NCBI RefSeq assembly: GCF_029207565.1
Contig: NZ_JANCMW010000001.1
Location: forward strand, 124,001 to 188,000
Direction: 5' to 3'
Source of the DNA: Marinobacter iranensis
Lineage (GTDB): Bacteria; Pseudomonadota; Gammaproteobacteria; Pseudomonadales; Oleiphilaceae
Length of the DNA: 64,000 nt
In this document: one piece after another, positions 59,854-64,000 of the stretch
How the letters are laid out: the number at the start of each line of letters is the position of its first letter
How positions within the stretch are numbered: position 1 is the stretch's first letter
Position numbers and translations under genes: made by a program
Notes under the pieces: generated by a model
What the model saw: only the letters and a program-made list of their open reading frames with translations
What the model was told of the DNA's origin: nothing
The model's database searches: none

Positions 59854-60873
59854 GTGTACTGGAAAACAGATACCATAGAAATTCCGAACTGGAACAGGGC
59901 GTCACTGCTGGAACGGCTGGCGCCGTTTGCTCCTGAAAACGAGGAGCAACTCAGTGAAGATATGGTTGCCTATTGCCGTTTCTATGGCCTTGATCTCTGG
60001 GTGGAACACCCGGAGGTAAGTTATCATCAGGGCTATGTGATGGCCGACCGGCATCAGGTGATGGTTCACTATTTCCAGCTTCCAGGCCAACAAAAAGCCA
60101 GGGGCACCGTGTTCATCCTGCATGGCTACTTTGATCACGTTGGCCTTTATAGCCAGTTGATTGACCGGTGTCTTGGCGCCGGATTTGACGTGCTGGCCTA
60201 TGATCAGCCCGGGCACGGGCTGTCCAGTGGAACGCCGGCCGCGATCGGGAGTTTTCTGGAATACCAGGCCGTGCTGGCGGATGTCATGGCCAATGTGAGG
60301 GAGAAGGTACGAGCCCCCTGGTATGCGGTTGGGCAGAGTACCGGAGGAGCCATTCTGATTGACTACCTGCTGACCAACCACCACACGCGGAAAACCTCGG
60401 ATTTTCGCAGGGTGGTCTTGCTGGCGCCGCTGATAAGGCCCGCTGGCTGGTTAGGGGCCAAGGTTCTGCACAGCCTGGCGAAGCCGTTTATTTCCCGGTG
60501 GCGGAGGGTGTTCGGTGCCAACAGCGGGAACTCGCGTTTCCTGAAGTTCCTCAGGGACTATGATCCGCTCCAGGCCAGGGCCGTTCACGTCGACTGGGTA
60601 TCGGCACTGAGGCAATGGGTGCCGCACATTGAGGCGGCGCGACCGGTGGATTTTCCGATCACAGTGGTGCAGGGGGAAAAGGACCTGACCGTGGACTGGC
60701 AGCACAATCTGCGGATAATCCGCAATAAATTTGCCTCGGTGGAGGAACTCCGGATACCGGATGGGCGTCATCATCTAGTAAACGAGGCTCAGGATTTACA
60801 GGCAACTGTATTCAATACCATCGTGGATACGTTTGAAAACGACCATGGCGGGTCTCTGTCAGAGGCCGGTTAG
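59854..60873 (+). CDS. Alpha/beta hydrolase (lysophospholipase-like, Hydrolase_4)
   Basis: A 339-residue serine hydrolase starting at GTG 59854; no better start exists, since the upstream ATG runs into a stop. An N-terminal extension (about 75 residues) precedes the core: VFILHGYFDHVGLYSQLID, DVLAYDQPGHGLSSGTPAAIGSF, nucleophile GQSTGGAI, acid in VVQGEKDLTVDW and His in IPDGRHHLVNE. The DQPGHGLSSG pattern is that of monoglyceride lipase or lysophospholipase-like enzymes. It may act in lipid turnover. It is followed after 63 bases by an OmpA-like lipoprotein gene. Confidence 0.87.
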   Translation: MYWKTDTIEIPNWNRASLLERLAPFAPENEEQLSEDMVAYCRFYGLDLWVEHPEVSYHQGYVMADRHQVMVHYFQLPGQQKARGTVFILHGYFDHVGLYSQLIDRCLGAGFDVLAYDQPGHGLSSGTPAAIGSFLEYQAVLADVMANVREKVRAPWYAVGQSTGGAILIDYLLTNHHTRKTSDFRRVVLLAPLIRPAGWLGAKVLHSLAKPFISRWRRVFGANSGNSRFLKFLRDYDPLQARAVHVDWVSALRQWVPHIEAARPVDFPITVVQGEKDLTVDWQHNLRIIRNKFASVEELRIPDGRHHLVNEAQDLQATVFNTIVDTFENDHGGSLSEAG

Positions 60874-60936
60874 GGGAAAGCCAATGCGGCAACGTGCCGC
60901 GAAAAGTCATACCGTGGAAAGACTTTGGAGAATGCC

Positions 60937-61593
60937 GTGAAGAAAACGATTGTTGCTTTTGCTGTCGCTACTGTTGGTTTGGGCGGCTGTATGACATACG
61001 ACCCCTATACCGGGGAAGAGAAAACCTCAAGCGCAACCAAAGGCAGCATTATTGGTGCGATTGGTGGTGCGGCTATTGGTGCGGCAACGTCCAGCAGCAG
61101 TGACAGGGGCAAGGGTGCGCTGATCGGCGCGGCCTCCGGTGCGGCCATTGGCGGCGGCATTGGCTACTACATGGACAAGCAGGAAGCCGAACTGCGCCGC
61201 AAGCTTGAAGGTTCCGGTGTTCGTGTGGTGCGTAACGGCGACGAGATTGAACTGGTCATGCCGGGCAACATCACGTTTGACGTGAACCAGACCACCATCA
61301 AACCGTCGTTCAGCAACACGTTGGAGTCAGTGGCGCTGGTACTGAAAGAGTACGACAAGACCATCATCCAGATTGAAGGTCACACCGACAGCACCGGCTC
61401 CCGGGACTACAATCAGTTGCTGAGTGAGCGACGTGCCAGTTCAGTTCGGGATTTCCTGCTGAACCAGGGTATTGAACCCAAGCGTACCCGGGCGGTTGGC
61501 TATGGCCCGCGTTACCCGATTGCATCCAACGACACCGCCTCGGGCCGCGAACAGAACCGCCGCGTTGAACTGACGCTGGTTCCGATGCAGTAA
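60937..61593 (+). CDS. OmpA family lipoprotein (YiaD-like)
   Basis: A 218-residue outer-membrane lipoprotein starting at GTG 60937 (TTTGGAG 6 bases upstream; the TTG at 60925 is less likely). Lipobox GLGGC (Cys17). Then a glycine-zipper segment (GSIIGAIGGAAIGAATSSS and GALIGAASGAAIGGGIGYYMD), and the OmpA peptidoglycan-binding domain (about 105-218): NITFDVNQTTIKPSF, IIQIEGHTDSTGSRDYNQLLSERRASSVRDFLLNQG, and ASNDTASGREQNRRVELTL. It anchors the outer membrane to peptidoglycan. A terminator follows 7 bases after the stop. Confidence 0.93.
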   Translation: MKKTIVAFAVATVGLGGCMTYDPYTGEEKTSSATKGSIIGAIGGAAIGAATSSSSDRGKGALIGAASGAAIGGGIGYYMDKQEAELRRKLEGSGVRVVRNGDEIELVMPGNITFDVNQTTIKPSFSNTLESVALVLKEYDKTIIQIEGHTDSTGSRDYNQLLSERRASSVRDFLLNQGIEPKRTRAVGYGPRYPIASNDTASGREQNRRVELTLVPMQ

Positions 61594-61600
61594 TAAAAAA

Positions 61601-61624
61601 AGCCGGGGCCTGCTGGCCCCGGCT
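61601..61624. terminator. Bidirectional terminator between OmpA-like gene and serA
   Basis: Perfect 10-bp stem AGCCGGGGCC / GGCCCCGGCT with a four-base loop. A run of A precedes it and TTTC follows, so it can terminate the OmpA-like gene on the plus strand and serA on the minus strand. Confidence 0.9.
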
Positions 61625-61649
61625 TTCGGCGTTACTGAATTGATCGAAA

Positions 61650-62879
61650 TCAGAACAGTACGCGGCAGCGGATGGTGCCTTTCACTTTCAGCAGTTTCTC
61701 CAATGCCAGCTCGCCGTATTCCTTGTCGACATCGACAACCACGTAACCAATGTCTTCCTTGGTTTGCAGGTACTGCCCGCAGATATTGATGCCGTTCTCC
61801 GAGAATACCTGGTTGATTTCCGACATCACGCCTGGCACGTTTTCGTGGATGTGCAGCAGGCGATGCTGGTTCGGGTGCGACGGCAGGGCCACTTCCGGGA
61901 AGTTTACGGACGAGACAGAGGTGCCGTTGTCGCTGTACATGGCCAGCTTTTCCGCCACTTCGCGGCCAATGTTTTCCTGGGCTTCAATGGTGGAACCACC
62001 CACGTGTGGGGTCAGGATTACATTATCGAACTCACGCAGCGGAGAGATGAACTCCTCGTCGTTGGACTTGGGCTCAACCGGGAACACGTCAATCGCGGCG
62101 CCCAGCAGTTTGCCGCTGCCCAGGGCGTCTGCCAGGGCGTCAATATCCACGACGGTGCCCCGTGAGGCGTTCATCAGGATGCTGCCGGGCTTCATCTGGG
62201 CGAACTGCTCGGCCTTGAACATGTATTTGGTGGCCGGTGTTTCCGGCACGTGCAGGCTGACCACGTCACAGGTGTTCAGCAGTTCCTGCAGGGTGCCCAC
62301 CTGGGTGGCGTTGCCAATGGACAGCTTCGATACCACGTCATAGAAGTAAACGTCCATGCCCAGGCCTTCCGCCAGGACACTGAACTGGGTGCCGATGTTG
62401 CCGTAACCGATGATGCCCAGTTTCTTGCCACGGATTTCATAGCTGTCCTTGGCAGACTTCAGCCACTCGCCACGATGGGCCTTGGCGTTTTTCTCGGGTA
62501 CGCCCCGGAGCAGAAGAATCGCTTGTGCCAGAACCAGTTCAGCGACGCTGCGCGTATTGGAGAAGGGGGCGTTGAAAACAGCGATGCCGCGACGGGTTGC
62601 TGCCTGGAGGTTCACCTGGTTGGTGCCAATGCAGAAACAGCCCACCGCTACCAGTTTCTCGGCAGCGTCAAATACCTTCTCGGTCAGCTGGGTGCGTGAG
62701 CGGATACCCACGAAATGAGCGTCGGCGATTTTCTCGATCAGCGCTTCTTCGGCCAGCGAGTGAGTCAGGTACTCGATGTTTGTGTAACCTGCGGCATTCA
62801 GGGTATCAATGGCAGACTGGTGCACGCCTTCCAGCAGCAGGATGCGGATTTTGCTCTTTTCAAGAGACGTATTTGACAT
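61650..62879 (-). CDS. serA: D-3-phosphoglycerate dehydrogenase
   Basis: A 409-residue SerA from ATG 62879, the length of E. coli SerA (410). The longer open frame to 62987 is rejected. NAD domain motif GIIGYGNIGTQ, catalytic Arg in NASRGTVVDI, Glu and His in VFPVEPKSND and TPHVGGST, and a C-terminal ACT domain (LLHIHENVPGVMSEINQVFSENGINI) for serine feedback. First step of serine synthesis. E. coli-type SerA also reduces 2-oxoglutarate to D-2-hydroxyglutarate. The divergent neighbour looks like the enzyme that reoxidises it. Confidence 0.95.
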   Translation of the reverse strand: MSNTSLEKSKIRILLLEGVHQSAIDTLNAAGYTNIEYLTHSLAEEALIEKIADAHFVGIRSRTQLTEKVFDAAEKLVAVGCFCIGTNQVNLQAATRRGIAVFNAPFSNTRSVAELVLAQAILLLRGVPEKNAKAHRGEWLKSAKDSYEIRGKKLGIIGYGNIGTQFSVLAEGLGMDVYFYDVVSKLSIGNATQVGTLQELLNTCDVVSLHVPETPATKYMFKAEQFAQMKPGSILMNASRGTVVDIDALADALGSGKLLGAAIDVFPVEPKSNDEEFISPLREFDNVILTPHVGGSTIEAQENIGREVAEKLAMYSDNGTSVSSVNFPEVALPSHPNQHRLLHIHENVPGVMSEINQVFSENGINICGQYLQTKEDIGYVVVDVDKEYGELALEKLLKVKGTIRCRVLF

Positions 62880-63059
62880 GGGCTTGCTTCCGAACCTTTC
62901 GTCACATGAAATGACCCGTGAGCACCGCTGTTGGCGGGCGGGCTCACAGAACAGGGGCGGTATGATACCATAAACGCAGATTTTCACAGCGCGTCAGGTT
63001 ACCTGAATCAACTTCGCCCACCGGCGCCCTGACTAACCCTTTGCGAGACCGGATAATCC

Positions 63060-64000
63060 ATGAATTCTGAACAGATCGTTGCCTCCCTCCGAGCCCTGAT
63101 GGAAGCGGGCCAGAGCCCCGGGAAAGTACTCACCGACGCGGCGGACCTGGAAAATTATGGCAAGGACTGGACGAAGATCTATCCGCCAAAGCCGGTGGCC
63201 ATCGTCCTGCCCAAAACCACCGAGCAGGTGCAGGCGCTGGTGAGGTTTGCCAACGACAACCAGGTGGCGCTGGTGCCCTCCGGCGGACGCACGGGCCTGA
63301 GTGCCGGTGCCGTGGCCGCCAATGGCGAGGTTGTGGTGGCGTTTGACAACATGAACCGAATCCTGGAATTCAGCGCCAGCGACCGAACCGTGCGGTGCCA
63401 GGCGGGCGTGGTAACCGAGCAGTTGCAGAACTTTGCCGAGGACAACGGCCTGTATTACCCGGTGGATTTCGCCTCGGCCGGCTCCAGCCAGCTTGGCGGC
63501 AACCTGTCCACCAACGCCGGCGGCATCAAGGTGATCCGCTATGGTATGAGCCGTGACTGGGTAGCCGGGTTGAAAGTGGTGACCGGCAAGGGCGATATCC
63601 TCGACCTGAACAAGAACCTGGCGAAGAACAACACCGGGTACGACCTGCGCCACCTGTTTATCGGCGCGGAAGGCACCCTGGGCTTCATCACCGAGGCTAC
63701 CATGAAGCTGTCCCGCAAGCCGGATAATCTCACCGTGCTGGTGCTGGGCCTGAACGACCTCACCAACACCATGGATGTGCTGCAAACCTTTCAGAAGCAG
63801 ATCGACCTGACCGCCTACGAGTTCTTCTCCCATCAGGCCATGGGGCACGTATTGGCCCACGGTCAGGTGCAGGCGCCGTTCGAAACCGAGGCGCCGTACT
63901 ATGCGTTGCTGGAGTTCGAGGCCGTGTCCGACCAGGTGATGGATGATGCCATGGTGCTGTTCGAACAGTGCGTCGAGAATGGCTGGGTACTGGACGGCGT
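63060..64000 (+). CDS. FAD-binding dehydrogenase, D-2-hydroxyglutarate dehydrogenase-like (3' end outside window)
   Basis: The frame from ATG 63060 stays open to the window end (about 313 codons), starting MNSEQIVASLRALMEAGQSP. FAD-4 domain: VLPKTTEQVQALVRFANDN, LVPSGGRTGLSAGAV, GVVTEQLQNFAEDNGLYYPVDFASAGSSQLGGNLSTNAGGIKVIRYG and RHLFIGAEGTLGFITEATMKL. This is the GlcD/D2HGDH group. In Pseudomonas the D-2-hydroxyglutarate dehydrogenase gene lies beside serA and removes the D-2-hydroxyglutarate made by SerA; the divergent position here (181-base gap) supports that assignment. D-lactate dehydrogenase is the alternative. Confidence 0.85.
   Translation, partial: MNSEQIVASLRALMEAGQSPGKVLTDAADLENYGKDWTKIYPPKPVAIVLPKTTEQVQALVRFANDNQVALVPSGGRTGLSAGAVAANGEVVVAFDNMNRILEFSASDRTVRCQAGVVTEQLQNFAEDNGLYYPVDFASAGSSQLGGNLSTNAGGIKVIRYGMSRDWVAGLKVVTGKGDILDLNKNLAKNNTGYDLRHLFIGAEGTLGFITEATMKLSRKPDNLTVLVLGLNDLTNTMDVLQTFQKQIDLTAYEFFSHQAMGHVLAHGQVQAPFETEAPYYALLEFEAVSDQVMDDAMVLFEQCVENGWVLDG

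Noticed and set aside
1..64000. tRNA, rRNA, CRISPR arrays, prophage or transposase genes
   Set aside because: I looked for them on both strands and found no convincing instance; the only mobile-like feature is the inverted repeat at 19040-19141.

Overview
The window looks like chromosomal DNA of a marine gammaproteobacterium, most probably Marinobacter or a close relative. This is inferred from the moderately high GC content, the many E. coli/Pseudomonas-type orthologues (yebG, ybiT, ppiC, ohr, serA, rlmJ, pncB, yciH, ppnP) and the mix of lipid/hydrocarbon genes (two acyl-CoA synthetases, one AlkK-like; a DmdC-type acyl-CoA dehydrogenase; a crotonase; a haloalkane dehalogenase), a Mrp sodium/proton antiporter and an iron-uptake operon. 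I see no rRNA, tRNA, CRISPR array, prophage or insertion sequence.

Layout. 0-4 kb: 3' part missing yebG with a perfect LexA box, a lemA-TPM-TPM cell-envelope cluster, a DUF5610 protein and a GST. 4-12 kb: fadD-like synthetase, a 65-aa protein divergent from a LysR regulator with a palindromic operator between them, a lytic transglycosylase, a DUF2059 protein, a creatinase/DoeA-like M24 protein, an orphan periplasmic binding protein, a VanZ protein and PpiC. 12-20 kb: YbiT, haloalkane dehalogenase, LysE exporter, Ohr and Sir2 sharing a palindrome-rich control region, AzlCD, and a long inverted repeat that supplies the C-terminus of a DUF3750 protein. 20-30 kb: dodecin, nicotinamidase-PncB (NAD salvage), a FemAB-like protein, a CpxRA-like two-component system, YigZ, YciH, AlkK-like ligase, PpnP. 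30-36 kb: a six-gene group-2 mrp operon with fused MrpA-MrpB.

36-38.3 kb is a decayed patch. A crotonase is followed by a remnant of fadH (2,4-dienoyl-CoA reductase) reduced to its first and last codons by an internal deletion plus frameshifts. Next come an unlisted 54-aa gene and a GlxA/AraC-type regulator that has lost its N-terminal domain. 38-45 kb: acyl-CoA dehydrogenase, a Rof-like protein, an acidic repetitive lipoprotein, PhoX behind a three-repeat Pho box, and a chemoreceptor with a C-terminal sensor domain. 45-52 kb: MFS transporter plus a Fur-controlled operon (IrpA-type imelysin, di-heme oxidoreductase, second imelysin, DUF1513). 52-64 kb: RlmJ, an orphan TRAP binding protein, DUF4168, a sigma-54 two-component system overlapping a DMT transporter and a GIY-YIG protein, two alpha/beta hydrolases, an OmpA-like lipoprotein, and divergent serA and a D-2-hydroxyglutarate dehydrogenase-like gene cut by the window edge.

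No single locus is a clearly new system. The best leads are the fadH and regulator remnants, the repeat that rewrites a C-terminus, the stacked palindromes at ohr/sir2, the LysR/65-aa pair and the two-imelysin iron operon.
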